Program-made: the position numbers and the translations under genes
Shown here: one piece after another, positions 45,563 through 56,502 of the stretch
How positions within the stretch are numbered: position 1 is the first letter of the stretch
How the letters are laid out: every line of letters begins with the position of its first letter
NCBI GenBank assembly: GCA_017991315.1
Contig: JAGOQS010000002.1
Location: forward strand, 682,001-746,000
DNA: 64,000 nt
Source of the DNA: Ferrovibrio sp.
GTDB taxonomy: Bacteria > Pseudomonadota > Alphaproteobacteria > Ferrovibrionales > Ferrovibrionaceae
Direction: 5' to 3'
Notes under the pieces: generated by a model
Told to the model about the DNA's origin: nothing
Databases searched by the model: none
The model's input: only the letters and a program-made list of their open reading frames with translations

Positions 45563-46846
45563 TCACCCGAAGGCCAGGGCAGCGCGGCCCCAGAAGCGCG
45601 CCCGGCTGCCCATGGCTTCCTCGATACGCAGCACCTCGTTCCACTTCGCCATGCGCTCGGAGCGCGCGAAGGAGCCGACTTTAAGCTGGCCGGCATTCCA
45701 GCCGGTGCTGAGATGGGCGATGGCAACGTCCTCTGTCTCGCCCGAGCGCGCCGATACGATACGGCCCCAGCCGGCGGCTTTTGCCACGCGCATGGTGGCG
45801 GCGGTTTCGCTCACTGTACCGGCCTGGTTCGGCTTCAGCAGTACAGCGGTGCAGTCACCGCCGGCAATCGCGGCTGCAGTGCGTGCGGCATTACTCACCA
45901 GATAATCATCGCCGATCACCTGGCAGCGGCCGCGTACTGCCTTGGTGAAGGCACGCATGCCTTCCGCGTCGGTTTCCGCCACCGGGTCTTCAATCGAAAC
46001 GATGGGGTAGCGTCCGAGCCAGCCGAGCAGCATGTCGATCATTTCCGGCGTCGCCAGCCGGCGGCGCTCGAGGCCGAGCACGTAATCCTGGCCATCATGG
46101 AATTCGGAGGCCGCGATATCCAGCGAAATCGCCGCGCCCTCGCCGGGCCGGTAGCCGGCCGCCTCAATGGCGCGGGTCAGCATGTCGAGCGCCTGCTCGT
46201 TCGACTCGAAGCTGGGCCAGAAGCCGCCCTCGTCCGCGACGCCGGCGAGCTTGCCGGCATCCGCCATCAGCTTGCCGGCGGCGCGGTAGATTTCAGCCGT
46301 GATCACCATGGCTTCGTCGAAACTCTGCGCGCCGAGCGGCATGACCATGAAATCCTGGATATCAACCCGCCGTGCCGCATGGGCGCCGCCGCCGAAGATT
46401 TGGATTTCCGGCAGCGGCAAAGCCACCTCGGCATCGCCCGCGAGATAACGCCAGAGCGGCAGCTTCTCAGCCACGGCTGCTGCCTGCAGCACCGCCAGCG
46501 ACACGGCAATCACCGCATTGCCGCCAAGCCGTGCCTTGTTCGGCGTGCCATCTGCGGCACAGAGCGCCGCATCCACGGCCGACTGATCGCCCGCATCGAG
46601 GCCGCGCACGGCGTCGGCGAGAACGCCGTTCACATGCGCCACCGCCTGGCCGACATCGAAGCCGCCGAGCACCACACCGCCATCGCGCAGATCGATGGCC
46701 TCATGCCGCCCGCGCGAGGCGCCGGCCGGCGCAATACCGCGCCCGCTGCTGCCATCGGCGAGCGTCACGTCCGCCTCCACGGTGGGCCGACCGCGCGAAT
46801 CCCACACCCGCCGGCCCCGCACCGCAACGATCTGTCTCGCGCTCAT
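45563..46846 (-). CDS. Divergent enolase paralogue
   Basis: A 427-residue full-length enolase homologue. Metal ligands Asp243, Glu286 and Asp313 and the catalytic-pair residues Glu206 (DEGG) and Lys338 (LLKPNQ) are present, as are Arg367/Ser368 and Lys389. But the His of the conserved SHRSGE loop is Ala366 (SARSGETED), and the Glu of the usual DIQEFM segment is Asp165 (DIQDFM). The catalytic machinery is therefore partly altered. It is in an operon with an MBL hydrolase and an APH-type kinase instead of glycolytic genes, and overlaps the kinase by four bases. A real enolase is probably encoded elsewhere. Product and substrate unknown; a phosphorylated hydroxy acid is a reasonable guess. Confidence 0.85.
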   Translation of the reverse strand: MSARQIVAVRGRRVWDSRGRPTVEADVTLADGSSGRGIAPAGASRGRHEAIDLRDGGVVLGGFDVGQAVAHVNGVLADAVRGLDAGDQSAVDAALCAADGTPNKARLGGNAVIAVSLAVLQAAAVAEKLPLWRYLAGDAEVALPLPEIQIFGGGAHAARRVDIQDFMVMPLGAQSFDEAMVITAEIYRAAGKLMADAGKLAGVADEGGFWPSFESNEQALDMLTRAIEAAGYRPGEGAAISLDIAASEFHDGQDYVLGLERRRLATPEMIDMLLGWLGRYPIVSIEDPVAETDAEGMRAFTKAVRGRCQVIGDDYLVSNAARTAAAIAGGDCTAVLLKPNQAGTVSETAATMRVAKAAGWGRIVSARSGETEDVAIAHLSTGWNAGQLKVGSFARSERMAKWNEVLRIEEAMGSRARFWGRAALAFG

Positions 46847-47832
46847 GCGCCGAATTCCCCGTTCCAGGCCGCCGCCACGGCTGCCAGCCGCACCGGCGGG
46901 TCGAGAAGCAGCGGCCGCGCCACCCGGCGCACCAGCTCCCTGTCCTCGTCCCGGGTGACATATTCCACCGGCGACTTGCCGTCCACCCGTGCCAGCAGCA
47001 GCCCGGGCAGCAAGGCGGCGGCGCGCGCCTCCAGCACCACCGGCGGCTCCCAGGTCACACCGGCGAGATAACGCCGGTGGAGTGCCGCGAAACAGGCCTG
47101 AAAAGCGCCATGGGCAGCGCGGTTCCAGAGGCTTTTCAGCAGCAGATGATTGAGGCAGAAGGCCAGATCGAAAGCTGGATCGCCATACCAGGCACATTCG
47201 GCATCCAGGAAAACCGGCCCCACCGGGCCGACCAGGATATTCTTCGGGCTGACATCGCCATGCACCAGGGCGCGTTTATTGCCCTGGGTGGTGGCGATCA
47301 GCGCCTGGAAGCGGGCCGCGAGATCACCATGGGCGCGCCCGGTGGCACCAAGATAGGGATCGAGGCGGATATCGAAAAAGATCCGGTCGGTGGGGAAATC
47401 CGCAGCGATAGTGGCGCTGTTGGCAGTGGCTGCATGGATCGCGGCCAGCTTGGCGGCCACTGCGGTAGCAAAATCCGCATCGGCCAGCCCATCGCGCAGC
47501 TGCGCCTTCCAGAGTGGATGCTGCTCCGCCGGCAGGTAGGCCATGGCAAGGCAGCCGGTAGCCTCATCCTGCCCCAGCAAAGCCGGCACTGCGGCCGGCG
47601 CCGCACTGGCCGCCACCAGCATCCAGCGTGCCTCGTAGCGGTTGCGCTCTACCGGCGCCTGCCAATCGGCGGCAACGCGCAGCTTCGGCAAGGCGCGCTT
47701 TACGCAGACCGGGCCGCTCTCGAGCTCGATCCGCCAGATATCGGAAGACACGCCGCCGGTGAGCGGCTCGCCGGCAAGCGGCCGGCCCAGCCCCATATTG
47801 CTAAGACCGACGACAATCTCAGCCGGAATCAC
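46843..47832 (-). CDS. APH-type small-molecule kinase (aminoglycoside phosphotransferase fold)
   Basis: A 329-residue protein from the GTG at 47832, which makes a GTGA overlap with the upstream gene; a GTG six codons earlier (47850) is also possible. The kinase fold is visible: VCVKRALPK (Lys about 45), LVHGDVSPKNILV (catalytic Asp193, Asn198) and FLDAECAWYGDPAFDLA (metal-binding Asp210). The family phosphorylates small hydroxyl compounds such as aminoglycosides, choline, methylthioribose or hydroxylysine. Position between the MBL hydrolase and the enolase paralogue points to a phosphorylated intermediate rather than antibiotic resistance. Confidence 0.85.
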   Translation of the reverse strand: MIPAEIVVGLSNMGLGRPLAGEPLTGGVSSDIWRIELESGPVCVKRALPKLRVAADWQAPVERNRYEARWMLVAASAAPAAVPALLGQDEATGCLAMAYLPAEQHPLWKAQLRDGLADADFATAVAAKLAAIHAATANSATIAADFPTDRIFFDIRLDPYLGATGRAHGDLAARFQALIATTQGNKRALVHGDVSPKNILVGPVGPVFLDAECAWYGDPAFDLAFCLNHLLLKSLWNRAAHGAFQACFAALHRRYLAGVTWEPPVVLEARAAALLPGLLLARVDGKSPVEYVTRDEDRELVRRVARPLLLDPPVRLAAVAAAWNGEFGA

Positions 47833-48779
47833 CCCTGCAGCCTCGCCCACATATCCTGGTCGCGTTCGGCAGTCCAGATGCGCGGATGCGCCAAGCCACT
47901 GGCCTCGTCATAGGCCCGTGCGACATTGAACGGCATGCAATGATCGAAGATGGCGAAATTGCCGAAACGCGGCGCCATGGCGGCATTGGCGCGGTCGAAG
48001 GCATCTTTGAGCGGCAAGCCCTTGGCGGCGCTTTCGGCTACCGAGCCATAAAGCGTTGTGAGGAAGTCGCGGGTCAGTTTCAAGCCATCGCCAACCTGAT
48101 CGCGATGCACCAGCGCATCGCCGCGCCCTGGCACCAAGGCCGCCGGATTGAACTCGGCAATTGCATCAAGGGTTTTCGGCCAGTCGGCGAAATGCGCATC
48201 GCCGCAATAGCAGGCGGAATGGTACTCGACCAGATCGCCGGAAAACATCACGCCGGCATCGGGTACCCAGGCAACGATATCGCCTGCTGTATGGCCGCGT
48301 CCGAGATGCATCAGGTCAACACGGCGGCGACCGAGATAGATGCTCATCTTGCGCGGAAAGGTCATGGTCGGCCAGGTCAGGCCGGGAATGCTCTCGGCGG
48401 ATCGGAACAGGCGTGGGAAACGGCCATATTCGGAATCCCAATCCTCCTGGCCGCGCTCGACAATCAGGCCGCGCGTGGCATCCGAAGCGATCACCTGCTC
48501 GGCGCCATAGGCAGACGCACCCAGCACGCGCACAGCATGGTAATGCGACAGCACCACATACTTTATCGGCTTGTCGGTAACGCCACGGATATACTCGATC
48601 ACGCTGGCGGCCATTGTCGGCGTTGCCTGGGCATCGATCACCATAACGCCATCATCGCCGACGATGACGCCGGTATTGGGGTCGCCCTGGGCGGTGAAGG
48701 CGTAGAGTCCTTCGCCAAGCTGGGTGAAGGAAACGACCTTTTCCTCCAGGTCGTTGGTCGACGCGAATCCCTTGGCCAT
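47829..48779 (-). CDS. MBL-fold metallo-hydrolase with atypical metal motif
   Basis: A 316-residue protein starting MAKGFASTNDLEE. The fold is clear (NTGVIVGDDGVMVIDAQATP, then VVLSHYHAVRVLGA, GRGHTAGDIVAW and MFSGDLVEYHS). The usual HxHxDH motif reads HYHAVR (79-84): the first two His remain, but Asp and the last His are Val83 and Arg84. His163 and Asp182 are conserved. One zinc site may therefore be absent. It heads an operon and overlaps the kinase by four bases. Possible roles: a mononuclear hydrolase or lactonase-like enzyme; no specific substrate is evident. Confidence 0.87.
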   Translation of the reverse strand: MAKGFASTNDLEEKVVSFTQLGEGLYAFTAQGDPNTGVIVGDDGVMVIDAQATPTMAASVIEYIRGVTDKPIKYVVLSHYHAVRVLGASAYGAEQVIASDATRGLIVERGQEDWDSEYGRFPRLFRSAESIPGLTWPTMTFPRKMSIYLGRRRVDLMHLGRGHTAGDIVAWVPDAGVMFSGDLVEYHSACYCGDAHFADWPKTLDAIAEFNPAALVPGRGDALVHRDQVGDGLKLTRDFLTTLYGSVAESAAKGLPLKDAFDRANAAMAPRFGNFAIFDHCMPFNVARAYDEASGLAHPRIWTAERDQDMWARLQG

Positions 48780-48851
48780 GCTGTTCCTCCCGGCGGATTT
48801 TTATTCTCTACCGGGCAGGATAACCGCAGGCAGCGGCGCTAGGAAGACGGA

Positions 48852-50876
48852 TCAGCGGGCGGCGCTGGTGAGCTTCAGCTTGTCGGCCAGGGCGCCAAGC
48901 GCCTTGGCGGCGGCCGGCGTGAGGTCGGCCCCCAGGCTCGGTGCCGCAGCCCGGGCCACCGCCGCCGGTCGACGGTGCAGGGCCTGATCCATGGCCTGAA
49001 TCAGCAGCGGCAGGTCAATCGGCTTGGTGATGTAGCCATCCATGCCGGCGGCAAGGCAGCGTTCGCGGTCGCCCGCCAGCGCATTGGCGGTGATGGCGAT
49101 GATCGGCACCGAGGCATAGGGTTCCGCCATGGCACGTATGGTGCGGCTGGCCGCCATGCCGTCCATTTCAGGCATCTGCATGTCCATCAGCACGATATCG
49201 AAACGATCCTGGCGCAGCCGTGCGCAGGCTTCCAGGCCATTGTCGGCAATCGCGACCTGATGACCAAGTTCATGCAGCATGGTTGAGAGGATCAGTTGGT
49301 TGGTCGGGTTGTCCTCCGCCACCAGGATGCGCAGGGCAGCGCCGCGCCGCGCCATCTCCACCAGCGGCTGTGTCGAAGGCTGCGCCGGCGAAGCGGCACC
49401 GGCATGGATCGGCAGGCTGAAGCGGAACACACTGCCCTGGCCCAATTCGCTCTCCACCGTGATCTCGCCCTGCATCAGCGCGGCAAGCTGGCCACAGATG
49501 GCAAGGCCCAAGCCAGTACCGCCATAGCGCCGGGTGATCGAACGGTCGCCTTGGGTGAAATGCCGGAACAGCAGCGGGCGGACTTCCGGCGCGATGCCGA
49601 TGCCGGAATCGGCGACGCTGAATTGCAGCTTGCCGCTGGCGGGGTCCAGCCCGGCTTCCAGCCGCACCCAGCCGCGCTCCGTGAACTTGATGGCATTGCC
49701 CAGCAGGTTCAGCAGCACCTGGCGCAGCCGGCCAGGGTCACCCCGCAATATCGCCGGCAATTCCGGCGCCACCTTCCAGTCGAGTTGCAGGCCCTTCTCG
49801 GCGACGCGGCTCCGCAGCGATGCCGCCAGGCCTTCAACAAGGCGACGCAGATCGAAATCGACCTCCTCCAACTCGACGCGGCCGGCCTCGAGCTTGGAAA
49901 AATCCAGGATATCGTTCAGCAGATGCAGCAAATGTTCGGCCGAACCACGCGCGGTATCCAGCAGATCGCGGTCGCGCGGCGCCAGGGTAACGCGGTCGAG
50001 CAGACCGATGGCACCCAGCACGCCATTCAGCGGCGTGCGGATTTCATGGCTCATCACGGCCAGGAATTCAGACTTGGCAGTGGCCTCGGCCTCGGCCCGG
50101 CTGCGTTCGGCCAGCAGCCGATGCGCCTCGGTCATGTCGGTCCAGACCGCCGTGAGCCCGCCATCGCGGGTCGGCGTCATCTCCAACTGCACCACCCGGC
50201 CGCCGCGCATGTTGATCAGCAGCGGCTGATACGGGCCGGGATCGGCCGGCCAGGAACGCGCGGCAAGCTGGCGCAGGATGTCGCGGTCCTCGCTCGCCTC
50301 GGTTTCAGCCGAGAGATGCCGCAGATGATCGGCAAAGCCGGAATCGGGACGGAACCGGCTGATCAGGGTGGGAAAGAAACTGCTGGCGCGGTTATTGGCA
50401 AAACGGAAGCGGCCCTCCTGGTCGTAGCAGAGCAAGGCCTGCTGCAGGGTGGACAACGCCTCGATCACCGAACTTTCGGAATGCAGCACCTCGGCGGTGA
50501 CATCGGCCCAGGTCTTCACCATGCCGCCATCGTCGAAGCGGTTGACCTGGGAGCGCAACCAGCGGCCATCGAGTTTCTGGAAATCCAGCGGCCCGCTCTG
50601 GGTGCGGTGGCGCATCACGGAAGTAGCGATCATGTCCTCCAACTGCTGCGGGCTGGTGGCATGGCTGTGATTGGTGGTGAAATAGTGGCGCAGATTGTCC
50701 ATGTAGGGCCAGCCGGCATGGACAATGCCGATATGCTCGGGGAAGAACCGCAGATACGCTTGATTCCAAAGCTGCAACCGCTCGGCAGCGTCGATGTAGC
50801 AGGCAGCGATGCCGTGGGTATCGAGCTGGGCAAGGACGAGGCCGATGGCCTGCGTGTCGGGCGCGGATTGCGACAT
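48852..50876 (-). CDS. Hybrid sensor histidine kinase/response regulator
   Basis: A 674-residue soluble kinase without a membrane segment. Two PAS-like domains (about 10-130 and 135-255; the first has the LQLWNQAYLRFFP style of PAS_7) precede HisKA with His277 in AVMSHEIRTPLNG. An HATPase domain follows (NLLGNAIKFTE, ADSGIGI, GTGLGLAI). A C-terminal receiver (ILVAEDNPTNQLILSTMLHEL, then VLMDMQMPEMDG) ends with a short Ala-rich tail. Its next partner (a phosphotransfer protein or regulator) is not adjacent. It is divergent from macA. Confidence 0.93.
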   Translation of the reverse strand: MSQSAPDTQAIGLVLAQLDTHGIAACYIDAAERLQLWNQAYLRFFPEHIGIVHAGWPYMDNLRHYFTTNHSHATSPQQLEDMIATSVMRHRTQSGPLDFQKLDGRWLRSQVNRFDDGGMVKTWADVTAEVLHSESSVIEALSTLQQALLCYDQEGRFRFANNRASSFFPTLISRFRPDSGFADHLRHLSAETEASEDRDILRQLAARSWPADPGPYQPLLINMRGGRVVQLEMTPTRDGGLTAVWTDMTEAHRLLAERSRAEAEATAKSEFLAVMSHEIRTPLNGVLGAIGLLDRVTLAPRDRDLLDTARGSAEHLLHLLNDILDFSKLEAGRVELEEVDFDLRRLVEGLAASLRSRVAEKGLQLDWKVAPELPAILRGDPGRLRQVLLNLLGNAIKFTERGWVRLEAGLDPASGKLQFSVADSGIGIAPEVRPLLFRHFTQGDRSITRRYGGTGLGLAICGQLAALMQGEITVESELGQGSVFRFSLPIHAGAASPAQPSTQPLVEMARRGAALRILVAEDNPTNQLILSTMLHELGHQVAIADNGLEACARLRQDRFDIVLMDMQMPEMDGMAASRTIRAMAEPYASVPIIAITANALAGDRERCLAAGMDGYITKPIDLPLLIQAMDQALHRRPAAVARAAAPSLGADLTPAAAKALGALADKLKLTSAAR

Positions 50877-51087
50877 ACCTCAGCGTAGGCGGGAGGGGTA
50901 TAGGAAAGCCAATTACTTATCGCTAAGACCCGAAATGCATGAAAATGCAACTTCCGTGGTGGGGCTTGTTCTACCTGTCACTGTCATCATCTGTTACATG
51001 AAAAGCCCTGCTACAGCCGTAGGATTGGCAGCCGGCCGGCGTGATAAACTATGACGCTCAACCACCTCCCCAGTAAGCTTATGTAGA

Positions 51088-52235
51088 ATGCCCATGTCTC
51101 GCACCGTCAAATACCTCGCTACCATGGTCCTGCTGGCCGGCGTTGCCGGTGGCGGCTGGTGGTATTGGCAGGCCCGCGCCAATACGGCAGCCCCGCCCCG
51201 CACCCAGACCGTGGCGCTCGGCCTGGTGGAAGACACCGTTTCGGCGGTGGGCACCCTGCAGCCGCTGAATTATGTCGATGTCGGCACCCAGGTTTCCGGC
51301 CAGCTCCGCCAGATCCTGGTCGATTTCGGCGCCCGGGTGGAAAAAGGCCAGTTGCTCGCCCAGATCGACCCCACCGTCTATGAGGCGCGGGTCAGTGCCG
51401 ACCAGGCACAACTGCTCAATCTCAAGGCCCAGATCGCCGAGAAGAGTGTGCAGCAGAAACTGGCGCAGAAGCAGTTCGAGCGCCAGCGCCGCCTGCTTGC
51501 CGACCGCGCCACCAGCGAGGACAGCTTCGATACCGCGGAAGCCAACCTGAAAGCGATCACGGCGCAGATCGACGCCCTGAATGCCCAGGTGCAGCAGACC
51601 GAGTCGACGCTCAAGGGTGACCTCGCCAACCTGAGCTATACCAAGATCTACGCACCGATGACCGGCACGGTGATCGACGTGACCGCGCGCCAGGGCCAGA
51701 CCCTGAATGCCAATCAGCAGGCGCCGATTATCCTGCGCATCGCCGACCTGGATACGATGACAGTGCAGACCCAGGTATCGGAAGCCGATGTCTCGCGCCT
51801 GAAAATCGGCATGCCGGCCTATTTCACCACGCTGGGCCAGCCCAACCGCCGCCGCACCGGCACGCTGCGCCAGATTCTGCCCACACCCCAGGTGGTGAAC
51901 AACGTGGTGCTTTATTCAGCCTTGTTCGACGTGCCGAATCCGGGCCAGGACCTGCTGCCGCAGATGAGCGCCCAGGTCTTCTTCATCGTCGCCCATGCCG
52001 AGAATGTGCCCGTGGTACCGCTGGCCGCTTTGCGCCAGATGCCGGGCAGCCGCAACCGCTATACCGCCCGGGTGATGGAAAACGGCCAGCCGGCGGAGCG
52101 CAGCGTCGAGATCGGCGCCAACAACCGGGTGATGACGGAAATCCGCTCCGGCCTGAAAGCCGGCGATGAACTGGTGCTGGACCAGCCGCGCGGTGCGACT
52201 GCCGCCGGTGGCAACTTCGCCAGGACACCCCGCCT

Positions 52236-52239
<4 letters not shown>
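51088..52239 (+). CDS. macA: MacA-like efflux periplasmic adaptor
   Basis: A 383-residue membrane-fusion protein. One N-terminal hydrophobic helix (about 8-27) anchors it in the inner membrane. A lipoyl/barrel-sandwich domain ([37 protein letters not shown]) flanks a coiled-coil hairpin (about 95-165, [18 protein letters not shown]), followed by a beta-barrel and a membrane-proximal domain. It joins MacB to an outer-membrane channel. MacA overlaps MacB by four bases. The two ATG codons at 51088 and 51094 are both possible. Confidence 0.93.
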
Positions 52240-54214
<1,975 letters not shown>

Positions 54215-54218
<4 letters not shown>

Positions 54219-55645
54219 CCCAGATGACCAAGCTTTCCCGCCGCGCCCCGATGGCCGCGCTGCTCGCTGCTTCCCTGATCCTGGCGGGCTGCGATATCGG
54301 CGACCCGTTCGTGAAACCGCAGACCGCCGCGCCTGCCGCCTGGGATGCCGGCAATGCCGGCGCCGGGCTCTGGCCCGACACCACCTGGTGGCGCGATTTC
54401 GGCAGCAGCGAACTCGATGGCCTGATGAGTGCCGCCGAAACCGGCAACCGCGACCTCGGCGCCGCCCTGGCCCGTATCCGCCAGGCCGAAGCTTCAGCGA
54501 AGATTGCCGGCGCCGCCCTGCTGCCGACACTTGGTGCCGATGGCGGCGCCAGCCGCTCCTGGTCGCCGTCGTCCTCAAGCTCTTCCAGCTCCACCCAGCG
54601 CGCCAGTTCGGGCCGCATCGTGCGCAACACTTTCGATGTCGGCCTTACCGCCGGCTACCAGGTCGATCTGTTCGGCGGCAACCGCGCTGCCTCGGATGCT
54701 GCCCTGGCACGGCTGCAATCCAGCCGCTACGACCGCGAAACCGTGATGCTGACCCTGCATGCCGATCTCGCCGCCAGCTATTTTCAACTGCTTTCGCTGC
54801 GCGACCGTATCCGCCTGGCGGAAGACACGCTGCAGAATGCCCAGGATGTGCTGAACGTGCTGGAACGCCAGCGCCAGCTTGGCGCTGCCTCCGACCTGGA
54901 AGTGGCACAGCAGCGCAACAGCGTGGCGACCCAGCGTGCCACCATTCCGGTGCTGCGCCAGAGCGAGCGCGAGACCCTGACCGCGCTGGCGCTGCTGCTC
55001 GGCCGCGCACCGCAGGGCTTCAGCGTCACGGCGCAATCGCTGGACGACCTGCGGCTGCCGGGCGTGAAGGCCGGCCTGCCTTCTACCCTGCTGGCCCGCC
55101 GCCCCGATATCCGCAAGGCCGAAACCGACCTGCTGGCCGCCAACCGCGATATTGCCGTGGCCGAGGCGGCAAGGCTGCCAAGCCTGGCCCTCACCGCTTC
55201 CGGCGGCCTGCAAAGCACAGCCCTGCATACCCTGCTGCAGCCGCAAAGCGCGCTCTATTCGCTGGCCGCCTCGATCACCGCGCCGCTCTTCGAGGGTGGC
55301 AGGCTGGAAGGCCAGGAAGAGCTGAACCGCGCCCGCTTTGCTGAATTGGCCGAGACCTATGCCAAGGCCGCCGTCACCGCTTTCGGCGATGTGGAAGACG
55401 CCTTGACCGACACCGCCAACGCGGCGCAGCGCCAGGGCTATGCCCGCGAAGCCTATGATCAGGCGCGCGAAGCCTACCGCATCGTGGAAGCGCGCTACCG
55501 GGCCGGCACCGTGCCGTTCCTGAACCTGCTGGATGCCCAGCGCACCGTGTTCCAGGCCAACGATGCCCTAGCGCAGGCGATGCTGGCCCGCTTCACGGCT
55601 TTGGTCGATCTCTACAAGGCACTCGGCGGCGGCTGGAGCGAATAG
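54215..55645 (+). CDS. NodT/OprM-type outer-membrane efflux lipoprotein
   Basis: A 476-residue outer-membrane factor. The lipobox is LILAGC (Cys about 26), after a basic signal start. The two OEP repeats have the family's W(W/R)[28 protein letters not shown], and C-terminal [21 protein letters not shown] Ser-rich patch (about 110-123) interrupts the first repeat. It overlaps macB by four bases and completes a tripartite efflux pump. Confidence 0.93.
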
Positions 55646-55646
55646 C

Positions 55647-56405
55647 TCACCACAGCGCCTTCAGCACCAGATAAGCACCGAGCAGCAGCAGGCCGCTGAA
55701 GAACCAGCGGCGGAAGCTGGCGGCCGAGATGCGGTTGCGCAAGGCCTGGCCGATCAGCATGCCGCCCAGGGCCGGCGCCAGGGCGAGCAGCGAGGAACCC
55801 GCAATAGCTGTGGCGAACAGGCCGTTGCCGAACAAAGCCAATGCCAAGGCCACAGTGGAGACCAGGAAGGACAGGCCGAGCGCCTGCACCAGATCATCCT
55901 TCTCCAGCCTCAAGGCCTGCAGATACGGCACGGCAGGAATGACAAAGACCCCGGTGAGGATCGTCACCACGCCGGTGGCGAAGCCGACCAGCGGCCCCAT
56001 CCAGGCTTCCTGTTCGGGCTTGAGCGGCCATTGCTTCGCCGCCAGTCCAAGTCCGGCATAGAGCGCCAGCGCCACACCCAGCAAGGCCGTGGCCCAGGCA
56101 TAGGCACCGAGCGGGAAGAACTGCGCGCCGGCCAGGGTGCCGAGCAATACACCGAGCATCATCGGCCAGAGCCGCGCCACCAGCGCCCGCACGCTCGGCC
56201 CGGCGAGCAACTGCCACACATTGGTGACCAGGTTAGGCACCACCAGCAAGGCCGCCGCTTCCACCGGGGCCATGATCAGGCCGAGCAGCCCGACCGAGAT
56301 GGTAGGCAAGCCCAGGCCGATCACGCCTTTGACGAAACCGGCCAGCAATAGCACCAGGGCAGTGAAAATCAGCAAAGAAGGAGAATCAACGGCAAACAAC
56401 GACAT
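55647..56405 (-). CDS. TauE/SafE family membrane protein
   Basis: A 252-residue permease starting MSLFAVDSPSLL at 56405, with about eight hydrophobic segments. The two pseudo-repeats are GFVKGVIGLGLPTISVG near residue 23 and GFATGVVTILTGVFVIPAVPYL near 147. This is the family's common small anion exporter form. Convergent with the efflux gene (one base between the stops) and divergent from fumC, with 97 bases between. Confidence 0.88.
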   Translation of the reverse strand: MSLFAVDSPSLLIFTALVLLLAGFVKGVIGLGLPTISVGLLGLIMAPVEAAALLVVPNLVTNVWQLLAGPSVRALVARLWPMMLGVLLGTLAGAQFFPLGAYAWATALLGVALALYAGLGLAAKQWPLKPEQEAWMGPLVGFATGVVTILTGVFVIPAVPYLQALRLEKDDLVQALGLSFLVSTVALALALFGNGLFATAIAGSSLLALAPALGGMLIGQALRNRISAASFRRWFFSGLLLLGAYLVLKALW

Positions 56406-56502
56406 CGGCAACAATTCCACGCTAGAATGGGGCGACCGGCGCAATGTAGCAGAGGACGCGGCCCGATATTTCGCTCCGCGTCGAAGCATTCGAGGATGAA
56501 GC

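Noticed and set aside
45138-47850. The APH-type kinase as an antibiotic-resistance gene.
   Set aside because: It is locked by four-base overlaps into an operon with an MBL hydrolase and an enolase paralogue and has the GC-rich codon style of the core genome, which argues for metabolism.
50877-51087. A regulatory RNA or operator between the hybrid kinase and macA.
   Set aside because: Small repeats such as TGCAT/ATGCA occur but none is strong; promoter elements are not convincing.
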